DNA of 64,000 nt from Candidatus Thiodiazotropha sp. (ex Monitilora ramsayi) (lineage in GTDB: Bacteria > Pseudomonadota > Gammaproteobacteria > Chromatiales > Chromatiaceae): assembly GCA_025655595.1 (NCBI GenBank), contig JAHXIO010000003.1, positions 186,001-250,000 on the forward strand, written 5' to 3'. This document shows, one piece after another, positions 15,146 through 24,766 of the stretch; within the stretch, counting starts at the first letter, position 1; each line of letters begins with the position of its first letter. The translations under genes were made by a program, and so were the position numbers. Under the pieces are notes generated by a model that saw only the letters and a list, made by a program, of their open reading frames with translations, was not told where the DNA came from and searched no databases.

Positions 15146-16483
15146 TTACGACTTCAGTCTCTCGATCATTCCCATCATCCACTTACCATGGCGCTCCACC
15201 GTAGCGGCAAGAATGATTGTAAACATACCCAGTACGGCCAGGCTCATCCAGGTGCCGGCGTTGAGCGTGACGATCAACTCGCTGATCAGAAAAACCGTGC
15301 TGCCGGCGAAGGTCAACAGTGAGAGCCTGAGCAACCCCGTCTCTTTGGCGCTATAGCCATAGAAGGCAACCAGGCTGGAGAGTACGACTGCGAGCATAGC
15401 CGTCGATACCCCAGGCCAGAACATCTCCTCCATCAGTGCCACGACCAGTGCGGTGTAGAAAATTCCCCGGATATAGCGTTCACGTCCGGTGACAGCACGC
15501 ATGGCCAGATCCAGCAGAAATCCACACAACAGGAGTCCGAAGAGAAGCACAAACCATTGATCCGTACTCGGAAAAAAGCGATCCACCACCTCAGTGAAAT
15601 TGAGGGCCGTCAGGACCGCCGGCAGGAGAGATGCCACTTCCAGGGACTTCCTGATCTGGACGGCACTGGTAATAGAGACCGCCAACTGCCTCATCAACAG
15701 ATAGCAAAGCATGGCGAGACTGCCTGCGGCTACTGGACCATGGGCATAGAGATAGGCGCCGCGCCCAATCATGATGGCGAGCGGCAGCATGACCAGGATG
15801 CCGGCCATAATCCCTTCCGTTGTCCTCATGGCCGGTGTCGATCGGCGCACCATCGAGAGGTAGTGAAAACCGAAAAGCAGTGCCGGCAGGACCAGCAGGG
15901 TGGTGATGCCCATATCGCGAACCGGCAGCAACAACAGGCCGATATTGAGCAACATCAACAGGGTGAGCCGCCCGGCGACGGGTCTCGCCAGCACGCTGAG
16001 ACTGAGCAGGGACTGTCCGCCGAGAATCACCAAACTGCCCCCTAGCAGCAGCATCACGGTATTCAGGGAGTCCACCGCCCAGACGGCAAAGTCGGGCAGG
16101 TTAGTCGCCATCGGCATCCACTGCACCTGGGAATGGATCATGGCGCTGAGAATGGTGAAAACCGCACTGGTGGAGACCAGGCTCAAACCAAGGAATACCC
16201 TGGCGCTCTTCTGCTCCTTCAACCAGCGGCTGGTGACAAATCCCAGTACGGTCAGTGTCAGGGTCTCGCCGAGAATCATGCCATAGCGCAGCAGGTCCGA
16301 GGCGTCGTCCCAGCGCTGAAAAAGGAAGAGCAGGATCGCCATGACGGTAAAGCCGCCGCCAAGCAGGCGCAATACACTGGAGATCTCCAGGTGTTCCGCG
16401 ATACGTGATCGCCAGCCGATCTCATCTCCCGGAGCCGGTTCATTCACCGGGCCGGGTTCAAGCGCTTGTTTGGGATGGATCAT
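15146..16483 (-). CDS. Polytopic membrane protein, unknown
   Basis: This 445-aa protein has a soluble N-terminal stretch of about 40 residues, then roughly 12 hydrophobic segments covering most of the chain. No transporter signature is recognised. It overlaps the PspA-like gene by 4 nt (ATGA), so the two are translationally coupled. A role in the inner membrane together with the PspA-like protein is a reasonable inference. Polytopic proteins of this kind are often annotated only as DUF membrane proteins. Confidence 0.8.
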   Translation of the reverse strand: MIHPKQALEPGPVNEPAPGDEIGWRSRIAEHLEISSVLRLLGGGFTVMAILLFLFQRWDDASDLLRYGMILGETLTLTVLGFVTSRWLKEQKSARVFLGLSLVSTSAVFTILSAMIHSQVQWMPMATNLPDFAVWAVDSLNTVMLLLGGSLVILGGQSLLSLSVLARPVAGRLTLLMLLNIGLLLLPVRDMGITTLLVLPALLFGFHYLSMVRRSTPAMRTTEGIMAGILVMLPLAIMIGRGAYLYAHGPVAAGSLAMLCYLLMRQLAVSITSAVQIRKSLEVASLLPAVLTALNFTEVVDRFFPSTDQWFVLLFGLLLCGFLLDLAMRAVTGRERYIRGIFYTALVVALMEEMFWPGVSTAMLAVVLSSLVAFYGYSAKETGLLRLSLLTFAGSTVFLISELIVTLNAGTWMSLAVLGMFTIILAATVERHGKWMMGMIERLKS

Positions 16484-17136
16484 GACTCATCCCCCATCAA
16501 GGCCTTCAGCTCAGCCTTTTGCGCCTCCAGACGCTCTTCCCGCTGAAAACGTTCCTCGAGTGAGTCGATGCCGATCGAGGCAGGATCCGCCGCATCCTGG
16601 CGCAGCTCCTTGCGGGTGATATCCAGTTCCCAGCGATCGAAGGCCTGTTCGAGGCTGCCCGATCCCGAGCCTCTGATCTCCTCTATGGCATGTTCCGCCT
16701 TTGCCGAGAGGTCCCGTCCGCGAAACTCCTGCAGACGCTGTTCATCGTCGATCAGTTTCTGCTCCAACTGTGTGAGGTTATTGGCCAATCGGAATTCCAG
16801 CTCTGTGCATTGCTCCCGTTGCGCCTGCAGTTGCTTGATCTGTTCGACACAGCGATCCCGGCGATCAAGGCAGGCGAGCGCCTGGGCTTCATCGCCCTTT
16901 GCCAGCATTTTTGCCCGCCGTACCCAGCTTTGTTCGTCCGTCTGTAGTTTATCTATCTGAGCGTCGATAGACTGGGTCTTCTTGCTCATGCGCGACTGTT
17001 GCAGCTTCAGGCGCGCAATGGCGTCCCGGCTCTCCTGCAGTGCTGCATCGATCACAGCGTCGTGGTTCTCGATCCGGCTGACCGCCTCGTCCAATTGAGA
17101 CCGTACGCTGACTGAAAGACGTTTTAGAAAACTCAT
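16480..17136 (-). CDS. PspA/IM30 family protein
   Basis: This 218-aa, almost entirely coiled-coil protein has the PspA/Vipp1 layout: an amphipathic start (MSFLKRLSVSVRSQLDEA), long charged helices, and the ALACLDRRDRC segment near residue 88. PspA proteins bind stressed membranes and form ESCRT-III-like assemblies. No PspF or PspBC genes are adjacent; instead it is coupled to an unknown polytopic protein. The RtcB-associated slipin lies 4 kb away, another membrane-scaffold family. Confidence 0.88.
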   Translation of the reverse strand: MSFLKRLSVSVRSQLDEAVSRIENHDAVIDAALQESRDAIARLKLQQSRMSKKTQSIDAQIDKLQTDEQSWVRRAKMLAKGDEAQALACLDRRDRCVEQIKQLQAQREQCTELEFRLANNLTQLEQKLIDDEQRLQEFRGRDLSAKAEHAIEEIRGSGSGSLEQAFDRWELDITRKELRQDAADPASIGIDSLEERFQREERLEAQKAELKALMGDES

Positions 17137-17440
17137 GTGACTGCTCCCTTTGTGTTGTTAGGTGTGCACAAAGGATTGAGCAATGTGACAGATATGGCTA
17201 CCTGCAATACAAAAGGCATGAATACATGAACCAGAAGTATCGTTATTTAATACATTCTCCTGTAGTTGGGAGTATATGTCCGGGTAACTGCTCACTCCGT
17301 GTACGATCATTTTTTTCAGCGCTGTAGTTCATGTAGGCATACACCTACAGACGCCAGTGTCCGGCTTTGGCACTATCAGTTTCCAGTATCGGATGGATAG
17401 TTAAAAAACAGACCCATAAGTGGGACTTCGCACTATTTCT
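17137..17440. other. Divergent intergenic region
   Basis: About 300 bases separate the PspA-like gene and the ATPase gene. No ORF, RNA gene or clear promoter stood out, although both genes must be promoted from here. Confidence 0.5.
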
Positions 17441-18610
17441 ATGATTAACACCGTCGCCATCGCCAACTATCGATCGTTGTTAAACCTTGTCATTCCGCTC
17501 GGCAATCTCAATGTGGTCACCGGCGCCAATGCCAGCGGCAAATCGAATCTCTACCGATCCTTGAGGTTACTGGCAGAGACCGCCCAAGGGGGTGTGATCA
17601 ATGCGTTGGCGAAGGAGGGCGGCCTGGAATCGACTTTCTGGGCAGGCCCTGAGAATCTCTCCCGCCGAATGAAGAAGGGAGTTCTGCCCGTTCAAGGCGG
17701 TCCCAAACAGGCGAGATCCCGTCTCAGGCTTGGGTTCTGCACCGATGATTTCGGTTATGCCATTTCCTTGGGACTGCCCACCCCTTCCATATCGGCCTTC
17801 GCGCTCGATCCTGAGATCAAGCGTGAATCCATTTGGGCCGGTAACACATTCCGACCGGCAAGCCATCTGGTGGATAGGGATGGCAGCATGATCAAAGTAC
17901 GAACAGATCGTCAGTGGGAAGTCGTCTCTCAACATGCAAGTAGTTTTGACAGCCTGTTCGGTCAGATCGCCGACCCGGTAAGAACACCTGAAGTGGTCAG
18001 TCTCAGGGATAATATCCGTGGCTGGCGATTCTACGACCACTTTCGTACGGATGCGGATGCCCCAGCGAGACAGCCGCAATTGGGCACCCGGACACCGGTC
18101 CTGCACCACGACGGCCGGGATCTGGCCGCCGCCCTGCAAACGATCAGAGAGATCGGTGACGCGGAAGCCCTTGGCGATGCGATCGGTGATGCCTTTCCCG
18201 GTTCACAGCTAGACATCCATGTGCGTGAAGACGGTCGATTCTCGGTCGCGCTTTCCCAACACGGACTGTTGCGACCTTTGTCGGCGTTTGAACTCTCAGA
18301 CGGCACTCTGCGATATCTGCTCTGGGTTGCGGCACTGCTCACACCCAGGCCGCCGCCTCTGATGGTGTTGAACGAACCTGAGACGAGTCTTCACCCCGAT
18401 CTCTTACCCGCACTGGCCAGACTCATCATCAAGGCATCTGAGCAGACACAGGTGTGGGTCGTCTCCCACGCCACCCGATTGATTGCAGCACTTGAGCAGT
18501 CGGAGACCTGCAACTCACTACAGTTGGACAAAGAGCTGGGGCAAACGGTCGTAGTGGGGCAGGGAATGCTGGACGAGCCCCCGTGGAGTTGGCCTGATAA
18601 AGGAAAATAG
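17441..18610 (+). CDS. AAA-type ATPase, RecF/OLD-like
   Basis: This protein has 389 aa from the ATG at 17441; a GTG seven codons earlier is possible. The Walker A GANASGKSN is at about residue 30, and the ABC-type signature region and Walker B LMVLNEPETSLHPD come late, the usual order for SMC/RecF-like predicted ATPases (COG4637-like). No TOPRIM nuclease domain is fused. It is monocistronic. Such ATPases occur in DNA repair and in phage defence, but nothing beside it supports either role. Confidence 0.85.
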   Translation: MINTVAIANYRSLLNLVIPLGNLNVVTGANASGKSNLYRSLRLLAETAQGGVINALAKEGGLESTFWAGPENLSRRMKKGVLPVQGGPKQARSRLRLGFCTDDFGYAISLGLPTPSISAFALDPEIKRESIWAGNTFRPASHLVDRDGSMIKVRTDRQWEVVSQHASSFDSLFGQIADPVRTPEVVSLRDNIRGWRFYDHFRTDADAPARQPQLGTRTPVLHHDGRDLAAALQTIREIGDAEALGDAIGDAFPGSQLDIHVREDGRFSVALSQHGLLRPLSAFELSDGTLRYLLWVAALLTPRPPPLMVLNEPETSLHPDLLPALARLIIKASEQTQVWVVSHATRLIAALEQSETCNSLQLDKELGQTVVVGQGMLDEPPWSWPDKGK

Positions 18611-18756
18611 CCTGGGAATGAAATTGGGGTGCAGGTCTTCGACTATGACGGAGAATGGACCGGCAGGCTCTCAACAAACAGTTTTTATTGGGCCAGCTAG
18701 AGAGTATTATCCCTAATGCGAAATTACATCTTTTGATGCTGGCAAATAGCACCATT

Positions 18757-19368
18757 ATGAATATCTCTGTTAGTCAAACTCTTCCTGTAATCGGTGATAC
18801 TGAAGGCAGTGACCTTGAGCGCGTTCCAGGCAACAGCGGTATCTGGGTCGGTATCTTCTGTGTGCTGGTTGAGTTTCTATTACTGTTTGTCGTCTATTTT
18901 GTCGCTAAAGCACACAATCCTGAAGCGTTTTCATCGGGGCCTGAGAAGTTGCATTCGCTGGCCGGAACCGCAATAACAGTATTCCTGTTGACGAGTGGTT
19001 ATTGCATGGTGAAAGCGGTTAGCGCTATTCGTGAAAACAAGCAAAAGACCTCGACAAAGTGGGTGATTCTGGCAATTTTATTTGGGCTGGGTTATCCCAT
19101 CGTAAAATTTTTTGAGATACGCTGGAACGTTGCGCATGGAATTGATGGTGAAACGGGAGTTTTTTACACCGTCTATTACTATTTGACGTTAAACCATCTG
19201 GTGCATGTAACATGGGGACTGATGGGATTGGCCTGGGTGGCGTTCAGGACAGGACTCGGCGCATATAATTCAGAAAACTACAGCGGGCTTGAAGCCGCTG
19301 GGCTTTACTGGCATGCCACAGATATTATTTGGTTGGTCATTTTTCCCTTCTTCTATATCATGAGATGA
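18757..19368 (+). CDS. norE: Cytochrome c oxidase subunit III-like protein (NorE-like)
   Basis: From the ATG at 18757 the product is 203 aa, the usual NorE length; the frame extends upstream to 18655, and no start has a good ribosome-binding site. It has five hydrophobic helices and the family ends GIWVGIFCVLVEFLLLF and GLYWHATDIIWLVIFPFFY. NorE is an accessory protein of nitric-oxide reductase or haem-copper oxidases. A subunit IV-like gene follows after 7 bp. No catalytic norBC or ctaCD gene is in the window. Confidence 0.8.
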   Translation: MNISVSQTLPVIGDTEGSDLERVPGNSGIWVGIFCVLVEFLLLFVVYFVAKAHNPEAFSSGPEKLHSLAGTAITVFLLTSGYCMVKAVSAIRENKQKTSTKWVILAILFGLGYPIVKFFEIRWNVAHGIDGETGVFYTVYYYLTLNHLVHVTWGLMGLAWVAFRTGLGAYNSENYSGLEAAGLYWHATDIIWLVIFPFFYIMR

Positions 19369-19375
19369 AAATCCA

Positions 19376-19660
19376 ATGGCAATTGGGCGAACAGAATTAA
19401 TATGGCTATCACTGATAGGGTTAACGCTTGTCGGCGCTCTTTTGACCGAGACTCGGGGAATCGGTTGGCCACTGACGTTTACCGTCGCGGCTCTAATTGC
19501 AGTAAAGGGTAGCCTTGTAATAGACCACTACATGGAAATGCGTTGCGCCAATAAGCGTATACGTAACGTTCTTCGGCTATTTGTTATATTGATTCCATTG
19601 ATGGTGATCATCAGCCATGGCTGGGGAAGTTTTGTCCGAGAGTTAACCACGATATATTGA
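19376..19660 (+). CDS. norF: Cytochrome c oxidase subunit IV-like small membrane protein (NorF-like)
   Basis: This 94-aa protein has three membrane helices and the ALIAVKGSLVIDHYMEM segment typical of prokaryotic subunit IV/NorF proteins. It is co-directional with the subunit III-like gene and spaced by 7 bp, so the pair is almost certainly an operon. It probably assists assembly or stability of an NO reductase or oxidase encoded elsewhere. Confidence 0.75.
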   Translation: MAIGRTELIWLSLIGLTLVGALLTETRGIGWPLTFTVAALIAVKGSLVIDHYMEMRCANKRIRNVLRLFVILIPLMVIISHGWGSFVRELTTIY

Positions 19661-20071
19661 GTCAATAAGCTTTATATTGCATTGGCATCCCAAACATTGA
19701 TTTATCTATAAACAGAGGCTTATTCCTGTTGCATTTTGTCTCCTATCAAAAAGCAGCAGTAAGGCCTGGGTTTACATCACATATAATGCCATTTCAATTC
19801 TGAGTCGCATTTCGCATTCCATCCATTTTCTGCTAACACAGGGAAGTTTATGTAAATAATATACTTATCGTTTCTCGTTTATACGTCATAACTCATTGCT
19901 TACTGAGCCAAACAAAATATATTGACCAGGAAAATAAACTTTAAGGTGTGGAGCGTGACTTTTTATAACAATAATTAAGTCATGTGCTGAGTCTGAATTG
20001 TTATTCTCTCAGAAATCGTGGTTTGTCATAAATGATCATAATAATTAGCAATAAAGCAGGGGGATGAATCT
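19661..20071. other. AT-rich intergenic region
   Basis: These 410 bases hold no ORF of note. The 3' part is very AT-rich and presumably carries the promoter of the lipase gene. The Shine-Dalgarno-like CAGGGGGA precedes that gene's GTG start. Confidence 0.5.
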
Positions 20072-21004
20072 GTGGTGTGTGTGACCGATATCCGAGAGGT
20101 AGATGCTGACCGTATCGGACTTTTGATTGATTGTTGCATTCAGGCCTACAACGCATTTGATGTGGAGAATGTGTCGCAATGCGCCAGGACTAATGTGGTA
20201 GCTCCTGAGGGGTTTGAGCTACTGGATTGCTGGAGCGGTGTCGATGCCGTATTCGGGCGGGATAAGACGCTTGAAACATATGGTCTGGTATACCGCTCAA
20301 CGACAGCTCCATGGCGCTATATTTTTGCATTTCGGGGGACCGACAGCGCTCTCGATATGCTGGATGATTGCGGTGTCGAGCCGCAGGCATTTCTCCCATT
20401 CGACTCTGAAATCGGGGTGCCTGCCGGCGTTCGAGTCGAGTCCGGTTTTAACGATATCTACCAGAAAGGAGATCGAACGGTTGCCTCGATGCAACGTCAA
20501 CTATTCACTTTAATCGATAAGTATCAGGCCTCCTTAAAACCCATCAGCGAGATCTATGTCACGGGCCACAGCCTGGGAGCAGCACTGAGCCAACTGTTTA
20601 CGCTGGATCTGGCGCTCTCCAGACCCACTATTTCAGCCAAAAATGTGAATTTTGCCTCGCCTCGAGTGGGTAATGGCGCATTTGTCTCTTTCTTCGAAGA
20701 GTGCTCGCTTCACCCAACCCTGCGGGTACAGAACATCTACGATGCGGTGCCTCATCTGCCCCCGGCAGAGCTTGGATTTGAGCATATGCCATCGGTCTAT
20801 CTTATCGCTTTTCACAGCACAGGGATGCTCGGAAAAGAAGATTTAAAAGCAAGTCACTCCAGCCTCAATTACAAGGCAGTGATAAATTGCGCAGCTGAGA
20901 ACGATGAGGGAATTTGCCTCGCCGGATGTTTACTGGTGGAAGGCAAAGCGTCTATTTGTTCTGAACGACCTGACGTACAGAAGATACAGCTTAAACGTGA
21001 TTAA
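20072..21004 (+). CDS. Class 3 lipase family protein
   Basis: This 310-aa alpha/beta hydrolase has the lipase_3 nucleophile elbow VTGHSLGAALSQLF (Ser at about residue 168) and the upstream IFAFRGTDS strand. The catalytic Asp and His lie in the segments around NIYDAVPHLP and the FHSTG region. It starts at GTG with CAGGGGG upstream. There is no signal peptide. It may act inside the cell or be exported by a dedicated system. A papain-like hydrolase gene follows 90 bp downstream; the pair may be functionally linked. Confidence 0.85.
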   Translation: MVCVTDIREVDADRIGLLIDCCIQAYNAFDVENVSQCARTNVVAPEGFELLDCWSGVDAVFGRDKTLETYGLVYRSTTAPWRYIFAFRGTDSALDMLDDCGVEPQAFLPFDSEIGVPAGVRVESGFNDIYQKGDRTVASMQRQLFTLIDKYQASLKPISEIYVTGHSLGAALSQLFTLDLALSRPTISAKNVNFASPRVGNGAFVSFFEECSLHPTLRVQNIYDAVPHLPPAELGFEHMPSVYLIAFHSTGMLGKEDLKASHSSLNYKAVINCAAENDEGICLAGCLLVEGKASICSERPDVQKIQLKRD

Positions 21005-21094
21005 ACTATCCTCCAGACTGGCCGCTAAGTAGCCAATATCGGCGGGGTCAGGGCAAATGATGCCTGACTGTGGAAAAATCTTGGGGGGCATGAG

Positions 21095-21811
21095 ATGGAT
21101 ATTATGGAGAATGTTCTGGAAGGTGTTGAAGATATTGCAGTTAATTTGCATAAAAAACCTAAAGTCTACAACGAGAGTGAACTCAACACACTCGCCGAAA
21201 TCACAGATACCATCACTTGCGGGTCTGTTTTGTTATGCAGCGGAACAGCCGCAGAGAGTCGACTCATCGAAGAGGTCGATCATACGGACTTCAGCCATTC
21301 TGCGATGATTGTCCGTTTTCATGACGACCCCAGACTCTACCTCTGGACCGCGGATACCGTGGACAAACTGGAGGACCGGATCCATAAAGAGGTAAATCCA
21401 GACCACCCCGGTACCCATCTGCTGGTTCTCAAAGACTACCTTGCCAATCTGGATAAGTACTACCCTTCACCGGATGGTTCGAAGTACCGATTTGCTGTCA
21501 CCAGACTCCAAGGTGTCGATATCGATGAAAAGCGGCTCTGGTCGGTGATGTACGACTACGACGGCACACCATTTCCTCCAACCCAACAGGAATTTCTGCA
21601 TTGGTTGGAGGGGCAGGCGGACATCGACAGTGGAATGCAGAACTCGTTCTGCGCCCAAATGGTGGCCAATACCTACCAGAAAATGGGTTGGCTTAAGCGG
21701 GATCATCCACCCAATCACTACAATCCCGGATCATATGCTAAGACCCAGGAGATAAACAGTGAGTTGGAGGCTGGTGCCAGCCTGGGAGAACCCCAGTACT
21801 TCAAACTTTGA
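21095..21811 (+). CDS. Permuted papain-fold (NlpC/P60-like) hydrolase
   Basis: This 238-aa protein has DTITCGSVLLCSG followed by TDFSHSAMIVRF, which supplies the His, and later MQNSFCAQMVANTY, which supplies the Cys. That His-before-Cys order is typical of the circularly permuted YaeF/YiiX-like group. Members cleave peptides, lipids or amide bonds. There is no signal peptide. It lies directly downstream of a lipase gene, with no immunity-type partner visible. Confidence 0.7.
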   Translation: MDIMENVLEGVEDIAVNLHKKPKVYNESELNTLAEITDTITCGSVLLCSGTAAESRLIEEVDHTDFSHSAMIVRFHDDPRLYLWTADTVDKLEDRIHKEVNPDHPGTHLLVLKDYLANLDKYYPSPDGSKYRFAVTRLQGVDIDEKRLWSVMYDYDGTPFPPTQQEFLHWLEGQADIDSGMQNSFCAQMVANTYQKMGWLKRDHPPNHYNPGSYAKTQEINSELEAGASLGEPQYFKL

Positions 21812-22036
21812 CTATATGTCTGACGTGGTCTGTTGCCCTGGGTCAAGTCTCTGCGCATACCCGGTACTAATTGAAATGGGGATAATCAAACCATCTGAAA
21901 ATTACCACCGACATCTGTCGTCCCTACCTATTGCATGTGTTGGTGATTCATCTATTATGAGATTGGGCCAGGGAGGCAGTCTTTTTTTTGAATCCTATTC
22001 AAATCATGGGTTAACTCTTTAACTCCAGGTCCACGC

Positions 22037-23203
22037 ATGACTCTCGACATCCCTTCCATGTACTTCGTTGGCGTCGTCACCAGTTTGTCAATGACCTTGG
22101 CAGTGATGATCGTCGCCCTGCGACAAGCCATTCCAGGCCTAAAGCAACTTGCCTGGGCGCTGGTCGCCAATAGCGGCTACTATCTGGTGTTGGGAGCCCG
22201 AGGCCAGATCCCTGATCTGTTGGCCATTGGCGTCGGTAATATGCTGGGGTCATTGACCCTGACCCTGGTCCTGCTGGCGGTACTCTGCAGCCGCCATGCG
22301 CGCATGCCGCCGGTTCTCTATATCATGCCGGTCGTCATGATGTTGGTAGTAAGCCTGGTGCTGATTCATGACCGCGAGTCGAGGCTCATCATCGCGTCAT
22401 TTATATTGAGTTATCAAATTGCCCTGATTCTTTGGGCGCTACTGCGGGCAGGTAAGATTATCGTTGGGCGTGGTCGCATGATTATGGCCATAACCTGCAT
22501 GGTAGGTATGTCAACGATGGCATACCGGGCACTGGCGTATTGGCTCGGCTGGCATGAAATCACTCCATTCCAGTCCCGGGACGCGCTGACTACCCTGTTC
22601 TACATGATCAATTACCTGGGTATGTTCTTTCTTGCCTTTGGCTTTGTATTGACCACGGTGGAGCAGGGCGCGGAGCAGAATCGTCGTATGGCCCTGGAGG
22701 ATCCTTTGACAGGACTGTCCAACCGGCGTGCACTCTTTGGGGCCATGGATAAGCTGTTTGCCAGAGCCGAGGCAGCCGGGCAGCCGTTGAGCTTGATGAT
22801 CATCGATGTTGACCACTTCAAGAATGTCAACGACCGCTTCGGGCACCAGGTGGGTGATACCGTTTTGCAGCATGTGGCGACGACTATCAAGCAACGTTTA
22901 CGCAGCAACGATATTGTCGGTCGAATCGGCGGTGAAGAGTTCCTGGCAATCCTGCCCGATACACCATCCGACGGGGCGGAGCGGGTTGCCGAAGAGTTAC
23001 GTCAAACAATGGAGTCAAAGCCGGTGGTTGCTGACGAGCAGGAGATCGGGGTCACCATTAGTATCGGTCTGTACAGCTCAGAGCAATTTGCTGCCACGCA
23101 GACTCCAGATACCGTGATTGCGAAGGCCGATGAGGCACTCTATCGGGCCAAGACAAATGGGCGCAACCGGGTTGAAACGGCAGATGTGCCGGCTGTCGTC
23201 TAG
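22037..23203 (+). CDS. Membrane diguanylate cyclase
   Basis: This 388-aa protein has six or seven N-terminal membrane helices (residues 1-205) followed by a GGDEF domain. The active site is RIGGEEF, and an inhibitory RSND site sits five residues before it. It should make cyclic-di-GMP from two GTP with product inhibition. The membrane sensor is of the MASE kind but not assigned to a subtype. The gene is monocistronic. Confidence 0.92.
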   Translation: MTLDIPSMYFVGVVTSLSMTLAVMIVALRQAIPGLKQLAWALVANSGYYLVLGARGQIPDLLAIGVGNMLGSLTLTLVLLAVLCSRHARMPPVLYIMPVVMMLVVSLVLIHDRESRLIIASFILSYQIALILWALLRAGKIIVGRGRMIMAITCMVGMSTMAYRALAYWLGWHEITPFQSRDALTTLFYMINYLGMFFLAFGFVLTTVEQGAEQNRRMALEDPLTGLSNRRALFGAMDKLFARAEAAGQPLSLMIIDVDHFKNVNDRFGHQVGDTVLQHVATTIKQRLRSNDIVGRIGGEEFLAILPDTPSDGAERVAEELRQTMESKPVVADEQEIGVTISIGLYSSEQFAATQTPDTVIAKADEALYRAKTNGRNRVETADVPAVV

Positions 23204-23236
23204 GCCTGATCCTCTATCCTTGGATTGTATCAGTTG

Positions 23237-24526
23237 TTACTCACTAAAAATGAACTGGATAAATCCACCGTTCTCAGTATAGGTGTGATCAGGATGAGTA
23301 TACTGTCGATCATATCGAGCTGTGTGATATAGCGACAGATTGGCTGTGACTTTTTTTTCAACTGGGAATGATATGGTAAGTGTCAATTTGTCTTCTGCAC
23401 GTTCGTTGTAAAAAGGTCCAAAACCACCAACTATTGCAGCATATAGTGGATGCGCTATCGCCGCATTAGCCCGGTGATTTGACTTTAAATATTCCAGGCT
23501 GCTTTTCCAGCCATCCTTTTTTATGCCCAGCAATACTGTCGTTGCCTCTATATGTTCGGTAAGCTTCTCAGTGGCAGGGAGATAGGGGCGATCACCTACA
23601 CCCTTGTGGCGCACAAAGCTGAAATCAATCTGGGAGCTATAGATTCGCCCTGCCATCTTTACGCCTTTCAGGCCGGTATCGCCTGTCAGTGGATTGAAGG
23701 AACCACGATAGGAACCCTCGCCAATGATGGGTGCAATTAGGGTTAATCCGTTTTCCTCAGGTTGGAAAGTCAGGCCAATAGCAATATCCGTGTGAGCGTA
23801 GCGGAACCTGTTTGCTGGGAAAAGCGGTGTTGTGTATTCGTTATCCTTGTTGCCATTGACATATTTGGCGTCAAGATAGAGTTTTCTATAAAGTACAGAT
23901 ACATTATAGGTGTCCTCAGTCGCATCAATAAGACTGTCGTAGTCCCCAAAAGAGGTTTGATGCTTGAGAGTGTAGTCATGTATTTCCCGTCTCCACTCCA
24001 GCTTTGCATCCAAGTATTGACTGTCATAGTCAAGTAGCGCACCAGCACCCTCGATACTTATATCTTTTCCTCCCGGCTCATCATCTGTCCTGCCCTGATA
24101 ATCTCGAAATCCTATGCCGGCTTTGAATACTCCCTCAGCAGCATTCCATTTCGCTCCATATCGGCATTCAATATCGTGAGCGGAGAAATCCTTCCATTCA
24201 GCCTCCCGTACATCGGATATCCCAATGATGTTATTAAACGAGTCAATCCTGGTCTTACCTTTGAGTACGGCGGGATCGCAGCGAAAGAGTCCAACAGAAG
24301 TGACCAGGGAGGCGGAGACACCCAATGTGTTCAGGTGGTAGTCGATATCCTGGCGTGTCTTTCCAAATACGCCGATTGATGAGCCTTCACTGGCCAGTGC
24401 ACTGCTTATGGAGAGGAGAGAGAACAGTGATATTAAACAACGATTTCTTTTTATCACGAGATGAATGACAGATTTTGCTTGAGAACAATTTAGATTCATA
24501 CGGGCTTGAGAGAAGGAGGCCATCAT
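23237..24526 (-). CDS. Predicted outer-membrane beta-barrel protein
   Basis: This 429-aa protein has a signal-like segment (CLISLFSLLSISSALA, about residues 30-45) and then alternating aromatic strands, ending GGFIQFIFSE with the penultimate aromatic pattern of barrels. A start at the Met of MNLNCSQ would shorten the long N-terminal region. I cannot name the family. It stands alone between the diguanylate cyclase and a LysR gene. Confidence 0.7.
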   Translation of the reverse strand: MMASFSQARMNLNCSQAKSVIHLVIKRNRCLISLFSLLSISSALASEGSSIGVFGKTRQDIDYHLNTLGVSASLVTSVGLFRCDPAVLKGKTRIDSFNNIIGISDVREAEWKDFSAHDIECRYGAKWNAAEGVFKAGIGFRDYQGRTDDEPGGKDISIEGAGALLDYDSQYLDAKLEWRREIHDYTLKHQTSFGDYDSLIDATEDTYNVSVLYRKLYLDAKYVNGNKDNEYTTPLFPANRFRYAHTDIAIGLTFQPEENGLTLIAPIIGEGSYRGSFNPLTGDTGLKGVKMAGRIYSSQIDFSFVRHKGVGDRPYLPATEKLTEHIEATTVLLGIKKDGWKSSLEYLKSNHRANAAIAHPLYAAIVGGFGPFYNERAEDKLTLTISFPVEKKVTANLSLYHTARYDRQYTHPDHTYTENGGFIQFIFSE

Positions 24527-24766
24527 GCCGCTAATAGATAGCTATTCAGTGACTACCACAGCTTCATTTGGCGGCTGGAGCAAGGATAACTTTAGGCCTG
24601 TCAGCGGCCGAAAGATACAGTAAGCAATGGAGAGTGCCAATACTAGGTGTATGAGTGAATATTGGGCAGGTATTCAGTTCCTCAGCTCTGGCCCATGCAT
24701 CAGCGAATCGCACGCATAATCCGAATCGATAAACAATCATTGCATTCACTCAGAAAATGCACAGGC

